Positions 53,229 to 61,109 of a stretch of 64,000 bases of DNA are shown here, in pieces. Position 1 is the stretch's first letter; the number at the start of each line of letters is the position of its first letter. The stretch is from Pacificispira sp002696645. Its GTDB lineage: Bacteria > Pseudomonadota > Alphaproteobacteria > UBA8366 > Aestuariispiraceae. The stretch is taken from assembly GCF_048892425.1 (NCBI RefSeq), contig NZ_JBLZHU010000002.1:186001-250000 (forward strand), written 5' to 3'. Both the position numbers and the translations under genes were made by a program. The notes beneath the pieces are model-generated. The model saw only the letters and a program-made list of their open reading frames with translations. It had not been told where the DNA came from and did no database searches.

Positions 53229-54032
53229 ATGAGCCAATCCGAGCGATTTACCGTGTTGCGCGCCACTGACAGGGTCTGGGCGATTGGCGCAATTCATGGC
53301 GATTCAAATAAACTGATGGCGCTGCATGACACCATCGCCGAAGACATCCGCTTTGGTGATCGCGTCGTGTATCTGGGCAATTACTGGGGCTATGGCACCG
53401 ATGGTCCGGGTGTGCTGGAGGAATTGCTGCGGTTTCGCAATTGGTTCCTGTCTTTCGATCCCTTCCGGCATGTCGACGATCTGGTCTATCTGCGGGGCGC
53501 GCAGGAGGAAATGTGGTGGAAGCTGATGCAACTGCAATTCGCCCCAAATCCTGCCGAAGTCCTGACTTGGATGCTTCAGCGCGGCATGGGGTCGATGATG
53601 CAGGCCCTGGGCTTTAACCCGGAAGAAGGTGCGCTTCAGGCGAAAGAAGGGACTTTGGCCCTGACTTACTGGACCAATCGACTGCGCCAGGCGGCGCGCG
53701 CCTTGCCTGGTCATGATGCATTGCAGAACGCCTTGAAGCGTGCGGCCTATACGGATGATGGGGCGCTGTTGTTTGTCCATGCGGGGCTGGATATCGACAA
53801 GCCCCTGGCCCGACAGGCGGATTCCTTCTGGTGGGCGGCCCGCAGCTTTGCTGAAATTAATCGACCCTATCGAGGATTCCAGCGCATCGTGCGGGGTTAT
53901 GATCCCGATGCCAGCGGCATTGTTGAGGGGGAGTATACAATCTCTGTCGACAGCGGGGCCGGGCGCGGCGGCCGTCTTGCCGCTGTTCGTCTGGCGGTGA
54001 CCGGAGAGATTGAACAGCGGGTGGAAATCTAA
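53229..54032 (+). CDS. degenerate metallophosphoesterase, probably catalytically inactive
   Basis: A 267-residue protein with the layout of PPP-type phosphatases but altered metal sites. The usual GDIHG reads GAIHG, GDYVDRG reads GNYWGYG, RGNHE reads RGAQE, and the later GHTP reads RGYDP. FVHAGLD and DSGAGRGGRLAAVRL are kept. The two-metal site therefore cannot form in the normal way. It could be a binding or regulatory protein. It is placed between carD and rpoH, 202 bp after carD. Confidence 0.85.
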   Translation: MSQSERFTVLRATDRVWAIGAIHGDSNKLMALHDTIAEDIRFGDRVVYLGNYWGYGTDGPGVLEELLRFRNWFLSFDPFRHVDDLVYLRGAQEEMWWKLMQLQFAPNPAEVLTWMLQRGMGSMMQALGFNPEEGALQAKEGTLALTYWTNRLRQAARALPGHDALQNALKRAAYTDDGALLFVHAGLDIDKPLARQADSFWWAARSFAEINRPYRGFQRIVRGYDPDASGIVEGEYTISVDSGAGRGGRLAAVRLAVTGEIEQRVEI

Positions 54033-54125
54033 AGCATCCTGCGCAGCATGAGCTGAATACAAACATAAGCATCATGCGCAGCATGAGCTTGAAGAGTAAA
54101 AAAGCACCCTGCGCAGCATTATGCT
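54033..54125. repeat. tandem array of three palindromic elements, 35-bp period
   Basis: Copies begin at 54033, 54068 and 54103, exactly 35 bp apart, with a core GCGCAGCATGAGC; the third is more divergent (GCAGCATTATGCT). The array starts on the last base after the upstream stop codon and extends into the rpoH upstream region. The elements belong to the family also seen at 40182, 57657 and 61882. Confidence 0.85.
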
Positions 54126-54355
54126 GTTACACGACAGTGCCTCCGAATTCCGGGATCACGGGATCGTGTCCATGGATTGTGAAGGGTCCATGCTACCGTT
54201 GCACCGCAACATGATCCAATCGGGCTGCTGTGACGTATCGTCAAAGTAGGCCAAAGCGCTCGATCTGCGGGATTGATCCGGGTGTGAGCGGGCAAAGGAT
54301 CTGAAACGCTGGCCCGCAACGTCAATACAGACAGACCTCAGCAGGAGCAGGTAAG
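54126..54355 (+). promoter_or_regulatory. rpoH upstream region
   Basis: This 230-bp gap must hold the rpoH promoter. I see a repeated GTCCATG (54169 and 54187) but no box I would name with confidence. GCAGGAGCAGG just before the ATG at 54356 provides a good ribosome site. Confidence 0.4.
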
Positions 54356-55252
54356 ATGGCACATCTCGACGATCCAGCAACCCAGCGCGCGAATGTTCGC
54401 TATATCCGCCAATCCATGAAACAACCGCTGTTATCGCGCGATCATGAAATGGATCTGGCGCGCCTGTGGCGGGATGAGCAGGACGAAAAAGCCCTGCATG
54501 AGCTGGTTAATTGCTATACCCGTCTGGTGATCAGCATGGCGTCGCGCTTCCGCAATTATGGTCTGCCGATGGGCGATCTGGTTCAGGAAGGCAATGTCGG
54601 TCTGATGCAGGCCGCCGCGCGGTTTGAACCGGAACGGGATGTGCGGTTTTCGACCTATGCCAGTTGGTGGATCCGCTCTGCCATGCAGGATTATGTTCTG
54701 CGCAATTGGTCGATTGTGCGCACGGGTACTACGGCTGCTCAGAAATCTTTGTTCTTCAATCTGCGTCGGCTGCGGGCCAAGATATCAGATGCCTCTGCCA
54801 CACAAATGACCCCTGCCCAGCGCCTTAAGATCGCCAAGGAATTGAATGTGAATGTCGGCGATGTGGAACAGATGGAAGGTCGCATGTCTGCGGGCGACCA
54901 ATCCCTGAACGCCCATGTCGGTGAGGACGGTGAGGAGGAATGGATCGGCTTCCTGCAGGATGAAGGACCCAACCCGGAAGAGGTTGTGACCGGGCTGAGA
55001 GATGCTGAAAGCCGATCCCGCTGGTTGGCGGAAGCGATCGGTGAACTGACGGAGCGGGAACAGACCATTATCCATCGCCGCCGCATGGTCGAAGACGGTG
55101 CGACGCTGGAAGAATTGGGCAAGGTTCTGGGCGTCAGCAAGGAACGGGTGCGGCAATTGGAATCCCGCGCGCTGCAAAAGCTGAAGGTTTCCATCGGACG
55201 CCGGGTTGATCTGCCTTCCGACCTGCTGATGGATGCGGCGGAACCCCTATAA
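54356..55252 (+). CDS. rpoH: RNA polymerase sigma-32 factor RpoH
   Basis: A 298-residue heat-shock sigma factor. Region 2 reads YGLPMGDLVQEGNVGLMQAA and FSTYASWWIRSAMQDYVLRN; the RpoH box is QKSLFFNLRRLR; region 4 ends LGVSKERVRQLESRALQKLK. Alphaproteobacteria often have more than one rpoH, and I cannot say which this is. It converges on the nuclease-like gene with a short overlap. Confidence 0.95.
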   Translation: MAHLDDPATQRANVRYIRQSMKQPLLSRDHEMDLARLWRDEQDEKALHELVNCYTRLVISMASRFRNYGLPMGDLVQEGNVGLMQAAARFEPERDVRFSTYASWWIRSAMQDYVLRNWSIVRTGTTAAQKSLFFNLRRLRAKISDASATQMTPAQRLKIAKELNVNVGDVEQMEGRMSAGDQSLNAHVGEDGEEEWIGFLQDEGPNPEEVVTGLRDAESRSRWLAEAIGELTEREQTIIHRRRMVEDGATLEELGKVLGVSKERVRQLESRALQKLKVSIGRRVDLPSDLLMDAAEPL

Positions 55253-56056
55253 CAGCGCGATCTGGCCTGGCTGTGTGATTTCCATGAAGGGGCCGTTCCA
55301 GTGGCGTATCCAGCCGCGCAGTTCGACTGGTGTGCCAATCAGTGTTTCGGGATCGATGACCTTTCGCAGCGATCTATCCAATCCAGCGGTGAAATCAGTT
55401 CTCCAGTCCGCGCCGAATTCCAGATGATCGCGGTTGCCAATTTGGGTCACATTCCGGGGGCGACCAGAAAGAATTTCAAAGCGGTCTGACCCGCTTTCAT
55501 AAGACCCGGCGGGGTGGATTTGAAACAGGGCCGTTTTCCAGAATCCTGTCACCGCCGTCCGACCGGCTGTTTCCGCCGCAAGCAGGGGCTTGATATCCTG
55601 AAGGTCAGCGCCGGGCTCCGGGAAGACCCGCACCCATCCGTTTCGGGCTTGCAGGGCGGCGACATCCAGACCCTTCAGGGACAGTTTTGCACGTAAGCGG
55701 CCATAGCGATCCTGGGCGATGGCATCCAGGTCGACGCGAACCTGTTGCCCCAGCACCAAATCCGCCAGCCCTTGAGCGGCCTGACGGATCGGGGTTGTGT
55801 CGGTCATCGCGGCGTGGCGGTCCGGTCCGGGGGGCAGAATATGAGGCAAAACCACCCGGCGCCCATCGGCCAGTCGGACAGATCGTCCGTCATCAACAGC
55901 GATAATGGTCGCAAGAAACGACAAGGGGCCATCTGGTGCCGCCAGGCCTGTCTGGTGCCCCAGGCTCAGAAGTGCCCCGCCGCCCAGTCCAATCCGCAAT
56001 GCCTTACGCCTTGATAATCGGCTTTGCACCCCCGACGTGTACAGGCCATACTGCAC
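55247..56056 (-). CDS. exported thermonuclease (SNase-like) family protein
   Basis: A 269-residue protein with a twin-arginine-like signal (SRRKALRIGLGGGALLSLG, then AAPDG). The SNase-like fold shows FLATIIAVDDGRSVRLADG and DRYGRLRAKLSL. The usual catalytic aspartate/arginine/glutamate set is only partly evident, so nuclease activity is uncertain. It diverges from pip with 39 bp between starts, and its 3' end overlaps rpoH. Confidence 0.75.
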   Translation of the reverse strand: MQYGLYTSGVQSRLSRRKALRIGLGGGALLSLGHQTGLAAPDGPLSFLATIIAVDDGRSVRLADGRRVVLPHILPPGPDRHAAMTDTTPIRQAAQGLADLVLGQQVRVDLDAIAQDRYGRLRAKLSLKGLDVAALQARNGWVRVFPEPGADLQDIKPLLAAETAGRTAVTGFWKTALFQIHPAGSYESGSDRFEILSGRPRNVTQIGNRDHLEFGADWRTDFTAGLDRSLRKVIDPETLIGTPVELRGWIRHWNGPFMEITQPGQIALL

Positions 56057-56095
56057 TGCAGTTGCTCCTTTTTAATCCCATCGACAGGACCCATT

Positions 56096-57049
56096 ATGTC
56101 CCGAGATCGGCTGTACCCAGCCATTGAACCCATCCGCAGCGGCCACTTAGACGTGGAACCGCCTCATAGTATCTATTGGGAGGAGAGCGGCAACCCTGAG
56201 GGCGTGCCTGTCTGTTTCTTGCATGGTGGACCAGGGGCCGGAACGACGCCTGGCCATCGACGGTTTTTCGATCCGGAATTCTATCGCATCATTCTGCATG
56301 ATCAGCGCGGCGCAGGCCGATCGCGCCCGGCGGCGGAAACGCGCAATAATGATACCGGCCGATTGATCAAAGATATTGAATCGCTGCGTGAAATGCTGGG
56401 AATTGACTCCTGGGTCGTCTTTGGCGGGTCCTGGGGGTCCAGCCTGGCCCTGGCTTATGCGCAAACCCATCCTGATCGCATACAGGCACTGGTTTTGCGC
56501 GGCATCTTTCTGTGTCGGCCCAAGGAAGTGTCCTGGTTCCTGCAGGGTATGGGGACATTCTTTCCAGAAGAACATGCCCGCTTTATTGGGCATTTATCCG
56601 CAGAAGAGCGCACCGATCCCCTGGCGGCGTATTTGCGGCGTCTGAATGATCCCAATGAGGCCGTGCACGGCATCGCTGCTGAAATCTGGAGCCGTTATGA
56701 GGCGGTCTGTTCAACCTTGCGCCCAAATGCCGACAGTCTGCGATCTGTTGGATTTCGGGATGCCGCCCTGCCCCTGGCAAGGTTAGAGGCCCATTATTTC
56801 GCCAACGGGCTGTTCCTGGGTGAAAATAAATTGCTTGAGAATGTCCATCGCCTGCATGGCATTCCGGGCATCATCATACAGGGACGCTATGACGTGGTCT
56901 GCCCGCCGACTTCTGCTTATGACCTGGTATCAGCCTGGCCAGATGCACGGTTGAAAATCATTGATGATGCGGGCCATTCTGCCACTGAACCCGGCATCAT
57001 GCGGGCATTGATCGAGGCGATGGACAGCCTTAAATCCGTTTTGCCTTAA
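56096..57049 (+). CDS. pip: proline iminopeptidase
   Basis: I choose the ATG at 56096, giving 317 residues; the open frame continues upstream without a better start. It is an alpha/beta hydrolase: the oxyanion region is FLHGGPGAGTTPGHRRFF, the nucleophile elbow GGSWGSSLALAYAQTHP, and the His near the end DDAGHSATE. It removes N-terminal proline from peptides. Its last codons and stop lie inside a 16-bp tandem duplication. Confidence 0.93.
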   Translation: MSRDRLYPAIEPIRSGHLDVEPPHSIYWEESGNPEGVPVCFLHGGPGAGTTPGHRRFFDPEFYRIILHDQRGAGRSRPAAETRNNDTGRLIKDIESLREMLGIDSWVVFGGSWGSSLALAYAQTHPDRIQALVLRGIFLCRPKEVSWFLQGMGTFFPEEHARFIGHLSAEERTDPLAAYLRRLNDPNEAVHGIAAEIWSRYEAVCSTLRPNADSLRSVGFRDAALPLARLEAHYFANGLFLGENKLLENVHRLHGIPGIIIQGRYDVVCPPTSAYDLVSAWPDARLKIIDDAGHSATEPGIMRALIEAMDSLKSVLP

Positions 57050-57059
57050 ATCCGTTTTG
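57028..57059. repeat. 16-bp tandem duplication at the pip/mmcB junction
   Basis: CCTTAAATCCGTTTTG occurs twice in succession. The pip stop (57047-57049) and the mmcB stop (57046-57048 on the minus strand) both lie in it, so the two stop codons overlap. Confidence 0.85.
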
Positions 57060-57522
57060 CCGTAAGCTTTGGATCCATCAGATCAGCAAAACGATCTGCG
57101 GCCAACCGGGCAAAACGCAGCGTCAGCGCCTTTCGACGGGTGCCATTCATGGTCCCCTCTGCGGCGGGCCGTTCGATGGATGCGCCATAGGCATCTGCGA
57201 TGATCAGGCCCACAGAGTCTGGCAGAATTTCGACAGGAAATGTGACCGGCACGGCGAAGTAAAACCGGTCGCAGAAGGGCAGATATTCGGTCCATTTCGA
57301 GTCTACGGCATAATCTTCAAGTGAGGATTTAACCTCCACCACCGTTGCCTGTCCCTTTTTATCCAGCGCCAGCACATCGACCCGACGGCCAGTATTCAGG
57401 GAAACCTCCGTCAGGCAGGCCATGCCCATATTCCGCAACAGACGAACCGTGCCGCGGGTGACGGCCAGCGTCGCATCCGGGCGCGTGTCGAAAACAACCG
57501 GGTCAGGGTATGATTCTGCCAT
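57046..57522 (-). CDS. mmcB: MmcB family DNA repair protein
   Basis: A 158-residue protein. VDVLALDKKGQATVVEVKSS near residue 52 gives the D and ExK residues of a PD-(D/E)xK-type nuclease fold, followed by WTEYLPFCDRFYFAVP. Caulobacter MmcB acts with ImuA/ImuB/DnaE2 after DNA damage. It is convergent with pip. A conventional LexA box is not obvious in the 168 bp upstream. Confidence 0.88.
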   Translation of the reverse strand: MAESYPDPVVFDTRPDATLAVTRGTVRLLRNMGMACLTEVSLNTGRRVDVLALDKKGQATVVEVKSSLEDYAVDSKWTEYLPFCDRFYFAVPVTFPVEILPDSVGLIIADAYGASIERPAAEGTMNGTRRKALTLRFARLAADRFADLMDPKLTAKRI

Positions 57523-57656
57523 TGGGGGGATCTCCTATGCCTGGAACTCTAGGGGAGGATATTGAAACAAACAAGGAACTAAAGCAAAGCCTTCGCAAGC
57601 GGAATGGTTTGCGACGACGTATTTGCTGAAAAATAGGGATAAAAGCATTATGTCTG

Positions 57657-57679
57657 AGCTCATGCGAGCGCATGATGCT
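57657..57679. repeat. dispersed palindromic element between the unknown membrane gene and mmcB
   Basis: A 23-bp palindrome with arms CTCATGCG and CGCATGATG, identical to the reverse complement of 40182-40204. It lies 11 bp beyond the stop of the riboswitch-controlled gene. Confidence 0.8.
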
Positions 57680-57690
57680 CTTATCAGGCG

Positions 57691-58209
57691 TTATCGCTCT
57701 GTTTTGGCGGCGACCCGGCGAAAGCTGTTTCCAGAACATTCATAAATGTCCATGCGAAGGGCCTCCCCCTGATATGCCATTTGCGGTGTGATCCGGGCCT
57801 TGATGATAAAGAAGGTGGGAAATTCCTGATTTAAGAATCGCACAAGCCTGGGATCATTATCCACCATATCCCGAATGGGATCGACCCGGTTTGGATTGCT
57901 GGCAGCATAAATTTGGATGGCATCATTCACATAGGCCGACTTGGCACAAAGCTGGGCGGCCACTTCGCGTGTCGGCAAGTCAATCGCTGCAACCAGTGTC
58001 TTTGTGTCATCTTCAACCAATCCAATCAGGGGGGTGGTGACCAGGCGGATCATCAGGCTGGGATCTGTAATCGGGGTGCCTTGCACAGCATTAGGGCCGG
58101 AAAATTCCAGCCGCTCAAGAATTTGCCGGCCGACAAAGGGCAGCGCGATCATCGGCAGCGCCAGAAACAACAGGATAACGGTATAGGCCACAATTTGGCG
58201 ACTGGACAT
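57691..58209 (-). CDS. unknown membrane-anchored protein downstream of a c-di-GMP riboswitch
   Basis: A 172-residue protein. One N-terminal membrane helix (IVAYTVILLFLALPMIALPF) is followed by a soluble domain of about 140 residues with a DLPTREVAAQLCAKSAYVND segment and FPTFFIIKARITPQMAYQ. Two cysteines are present. I recognise no family with confidence; the single-helix layout and the middle segment faintly recall FliL-like flagellar proteins. A c-di-GMP-I aptamer sits 37 bp upstream, so it is likely switched by that second messenger. Confidence 0.8.
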   Translation of the reverse strand: MSSRQIVAYTVILLFLALPMIALPFVGRQILERLEFSGPNAVQGTPITDPSLMIRLVTTPLIGLVEDDTKTLVAAIDLPTREVAAQLCAKSAYVNDAIQIYAASNPNRVDPIRDMVDNDPRLVRFLNQEFPTFFIIKARITPQMAYQGEALRMDIYECSGNSFRRVAAKTER

Positions 58210-58245
58210 TCAGCACAGACTTTCGGTTTGGACAGATCAACACAC

Positions 58246-58343
58246 ATTTCCCGGCGGTCCCGCTGTCCCAAAGGTGTCTAAAATCGCTTTGGGACCGGTA
58301 ACTTTGCGTCCCGCCGTTACCGACGGTTTGCCTTTTTCGGAAC
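58246..58343 (-). ncRNA. cyclic-di-GMP-I (GEMM-I) riboswitch
   Basis: On the minus strand the P1 half GTTCCG is followed by GGCAAACC (58332-58325), a P2 stem CCGTCG/CGGCGG closed by a GUAA tetraloop, and the invariant GGGACGCAAAG. P3 follows, with GGTCCCAAAG pairing to CTTTGGGAC, then AGCGGGACCGCC and the P1 half CGGGAA. The positions that hold c-di-GMP in the Vibrio Vc2 aptamer (G20, A47, C92) are all conserved, and G14 can pair with C93. G at position 20 favours c-di-GMP over 3',3'-cGAMP. Confidence 0.88.
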
Positions 58344-58430
58344 GATGGATCGTCCCTACCGATGGGTATTAAGGTAGTGCCACTTTTTCAAAATAAGCAG
58401 TGATCGCGGTCACAGGGTTTTCGATATTTT

Positions 58431-59735
58431 TTAGCAATCCAGGGTATTGGCTCGCTCCCACTCGGTCAGATGGCGGGCATAGTCATTCCATTCCCGGGTT
58501 TTGATCGTGATATAGGATTTGGCGAAATCCTCGCCCAGGGCGGCCCCCAGGGTTTTGTCCTTGGCGAATTCCCGAATCGCGTCGATCAGATAGATTGGCA
58601 GCTTCTTGGCGCCCTTTGCCTTATGAGCCTCGGTATACATATCAATATCCAGGCGTTTGCCGGGATCGGCCTTGGTTTCCATGCCGATCATGCCGGCGGC
58701 CAGAACCGCAGCGGCCAGCAGATAGGGGTTGGCCGCCCCATCGGCCAGGCGCAATTCAAACCGGCCCGGATCGGGGATGCGGACCATATGGGTGCGATTG
58801 TTGCCACCATAGCTGATCGTATTGGGCGACCAGGTGGAGCCGGACAGGGTGACGGGCGCGTTCAGCCGTTTATAGCTGTTCACGGTGGGATTGGTCAGGG
58901 CACACATACCGGATGCATGACGCATCAGCCCGCCCAGGAAGGTATAGGCCAGGTCCGACAGGCCCAATTCGCCCTTGTTGTCGGAAAACAGGTTCTTCTT
59001 GCCGGTCTTGTCCCATAGGGACAGATGCATGTGACAGCCATTGCCCGTCAGGTTCATAAACGGCTTGGGCATGAAGGTCGCGCGCAGGCCATGCTTTTCC
59101 GCAATGGACCGCACCATGAATTTGAAAAACGCCTGACGGTCTGCGGTGATCAGGGCATCGTCATAGTCCCAGTTCATTTCAAACTGGCCATTGGCATCTT
59201 CATGGTCGTTCTGATACGGACCCCAGCCCAGCCCGATCATCGCATCACAGATTTCCGCGATCACGTCATAGCGGCGCATGACGGCCTGTTGGTCGTAACA
59301 GGGCTTGGCGGCGGTATCCAGACCGTCGGAAATTGCATCGCCTTCCGGGGTGATCAGGTGGAATTCAGCCTCCACCCCGGTTTTTAGCCTGTATCCGGCG
59401 GCATCAGCCTTTTCGACCTGGCGTTTCAGGACGTTTCGGGGCCCCTGTTCAACCAGTTTCCCCTCCATCACCAGATCGCTTGCAACCCAGGCGACGTCTG
59501 GTTTCCAGGGCAGTTGGATCACACTGTCTGGATCGGGTACGGCAAACAGGTCGGGAAAGGCGGGCGTCATATCCAGATAGGTGGCAAATCCGGCAAAGCC
59601 CGCGCCATTCTTTTCCATCCCGGCGATGGCAGGCGTCGGGACCAGCTTGGACCGCTGAATGCCTGACAGGTCGGTGAAATTGACCAGAAAGTATTTAACG
59701 CCGTTCTTTTTTGCGAAAGCTTCCAGTTTGCTCAT
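58431..59735 (-). CDS. glnT: type III glutamine synthetase-like ligase (GlnT / GmaS family)
   Basis: The ATG at 59735 gives 434 residues; a TTG three codons earlier is less likely. The N terminus FAKKNGVKYFLVNFTDLSG and the catalytic VEAEFHLITPEGD, GNGCHMHLSLWD and NPTVNSYKRL match the family. The enzyme joins ammonia or methylamine to glutamate. GmaS of the N-methylglutamate pathway is the closest alternative, but no mgd genes lie nearby. It is the last gene of the glx unit, 42 bp after glxD. Confidence 0.9.
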   Translation of the reverse strand: MSKLEAFAKKNGVKYFLVNFTDLSGIQRSKLVPTPAIAGMEKNGAGFAGFATYLDMTPAFPDLFAVPDPDSVIQLPWKPDVAWVASDLVMEGKLVEQGPRNVLKRQVEKADAAGYRLKTGVEAEFHLITPEGDAISDGLDTAAKPCYDQQAVMRRYDVIAEICDAMIGLGWGPYQNDHEDANGQFEMNWDYDDALITADRQAFFKFMVRSIAEKHGLRATFMPKPFMNLTGNGCHMHLSLWDKTGKKNLFSDNKGELGLSDLAYTFLGGLMRHASGMCALTNPTVNSYKRLNAPVTLSGSTWSPNTISYGGNNRTHMVRIPDPGRFELRLADGAANPYLLAAAVLAAGMIGMETKADPGKRLDIDMYTEAHKAKGAKKLPIYLIDAIREFAKDKTLGAALGEDFAKSYITIKTREWNDYARHLTEWERANTLDC

Positions 59736-59777
59736 GATCCCCAAATCCCCTTTGCTTCAACCTATTCCATTATTGTA

Positions 59778-61100
59778 TCAGAAACCCTGTCCCGGTATCC
59801 AGTTTGTCCCGGCCAGCGGCACTTTTGCCATGGCGGCGGCTTCGATTGTCAGCGCATTCAAATCTTCCGGCTCCAGATTATGGACATGGCTCTTACCACA
59901 GGCCCGGGCCAGAGTTTGCGCTTCCAAGGTTAGCACCCGCAGATAATTCGCCAGGCGATGGCCCGCTTTGATCGGATCCAGGCGGCTGGACAGGTCCGGG
60001 TCCTGGGTGGTGATCCCGGCCGGATCGCGCCCTGCCTGCCAATCATCATAAAAGCCGGGTGCAGAGCCCAGTTTTGCGTATTCTTCTGCCAGATCCGGGC
60101 GATTGTCCCCCAGGGCGATCAGGGCCGCCGTTCCGATGGAAACTGCGTCAGCGCCCAGCGCAATCGCCTTTGCCACGTCCGCCCCACAGCGAATTCCGCC
60201 TGATACGATCAGCTGAACGCCGGTGCGATGCATGCCCAACTCCTGCAGGGCTTCTGCCGCCATCCGCACCGCAGGTAGGGTTGGGATTCCGACATGTTCG
60301 ATGAAACAGTCCTGGGTGGCACCTGTCCCGCCCTGCATGCCATCGACCACGATGACATCCGCGCCAGATTTGACCGCCAGCATGGTGTCGTAATAGGTCC
60401 GCGTTGCCCCAACCTTCACATAAATCGGCACCTGCCAGTCGGTGATTTCCCGCAATTCCCGGATCTTGATTTCCAGATCGTCGGGCCCGGTCCAATCGGG
60501 ATGGCGACAGGCGCTGCGCTGGTCGATATTCTTGGGCAGGTCGCGCATTTCCGCCACGCGGTCGGAGATTTTCTGACCCAGCAGCATGCCGCCCCCGCCG
60601 GGCTTTGCGCCCTGACCGATGACAACTTCAATCGCGTCCGCCTTGCGCAGATCATCGGGATTCATACCATAACGTGACGGCAGATATTGATAGACCAGCT
60701 TGGTCGAATGGCCGCGTTCTTCCTGGGTCATGCCGCCGTCACCGGTCGTGGTGCTGGTGCCAACTTCAGAGGCCCCGCGCCCCAGGGCTTCCTTCGCATT
60801 GGCCGACAGGGAGCCAAAACTCATGCCCGCAATGGTGATGGGGATATCGATTTTCAGCGGCTTTTGTGCATGGCGCGCGCCCAATGTCACATCGGTGCCG
60901 CAGGATTCGCGATATCCTTCCAGCGGATAGCGCGACACGCTGGCCCCCAGAAAGACCAGGTCATCAAAATGCGGCAGGCGCCGTTTCGCCCCACCACCCC
61001 GGATGTGATAAATCCCCTTATCGGCTGCCCGCTGGATATCGCGGATAGTGGGCCGGTCAAATAGATAGGATTCCCGTAAATCTGGGTGATCTTGGCTCAT
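59778..61100 (-). CDS. glxD: GlxD-like FMN-binding glutamate synthase family protein
   Basis: A 440-residue protein corresponding to the FMN-binding synthase domain of GltB. GMSFGSLSANAKEALGRGAS, GQGAKPGGGGMLLGQKIS, VIVVDGMQGGTGATQDCFI and SGGIRCGADVAKAIALGADA are all typical. It forms the synthase core together with glxB (amidotransferase) and glxC (beta-helix). MgsC in N-methylglutamate synthase is homologous. It starts 9 bp after glxC. Confidence 0.92.
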   Translation of the reverse strand: MSQDHPDLRESYLFDRPTIRDIQRAADKGIYHIRGGGAKRRLPHFDDLVFLGASVSRYPLEGYRESCGTDVTLGARHAQKPLKIDIPITIAGMSFGSLSANAKEALGRGASEVGTSTTTGDGGMTQEERGHSTKLVYQYLPSRYGMNPDDLRKADAIEVVIGQGAKPGGGGMLLGQKISDRVAEMRDLPKNIDQRSACRHPDWTGPDDLEIKIRELREITDWQVPIYVKVGATRTYYDTMLAVKSGADVIVVDGMQGGTGATQDCFIEHVGIPTLPAVRMAAEALQELGMHRTGVQLIVSGGIRCGADVAKAIALGADAVSIGTAALIALGDNRPDLAEEYAKLGSAPGFYDDWQAGRDPAGITTQDPDLSSRLDPIKAGHRLANYLRVLTLEAQTLARACGKSHVHNLEPEDLNALTIEAAAMAKVPLAGTNWIPGQGF

Positions 61101-61109
61101 GATGGGTCC

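Noticed and set aside
54086..54112. CTTGAA followed 13 bp later by CCCTGC, resembling a sigma-32 promoter for rpoH
   Set aside because: The -10 half is poor and both halves fall in the palindromic repeat array, so the match is probably chance.
54033..54125. Evenly spaced repeats with short spacers, considered as a CRISPR array
   Set aside because: Units are 22-23 bp palindromes with 11-13-bp spacers that are too short, and no cas gene is near.
58380..58400. TGGCAC upstream of the riboswitch as a possible sigma-54 -24 box
   Set aside because: No GC element at the required -12 spacing.
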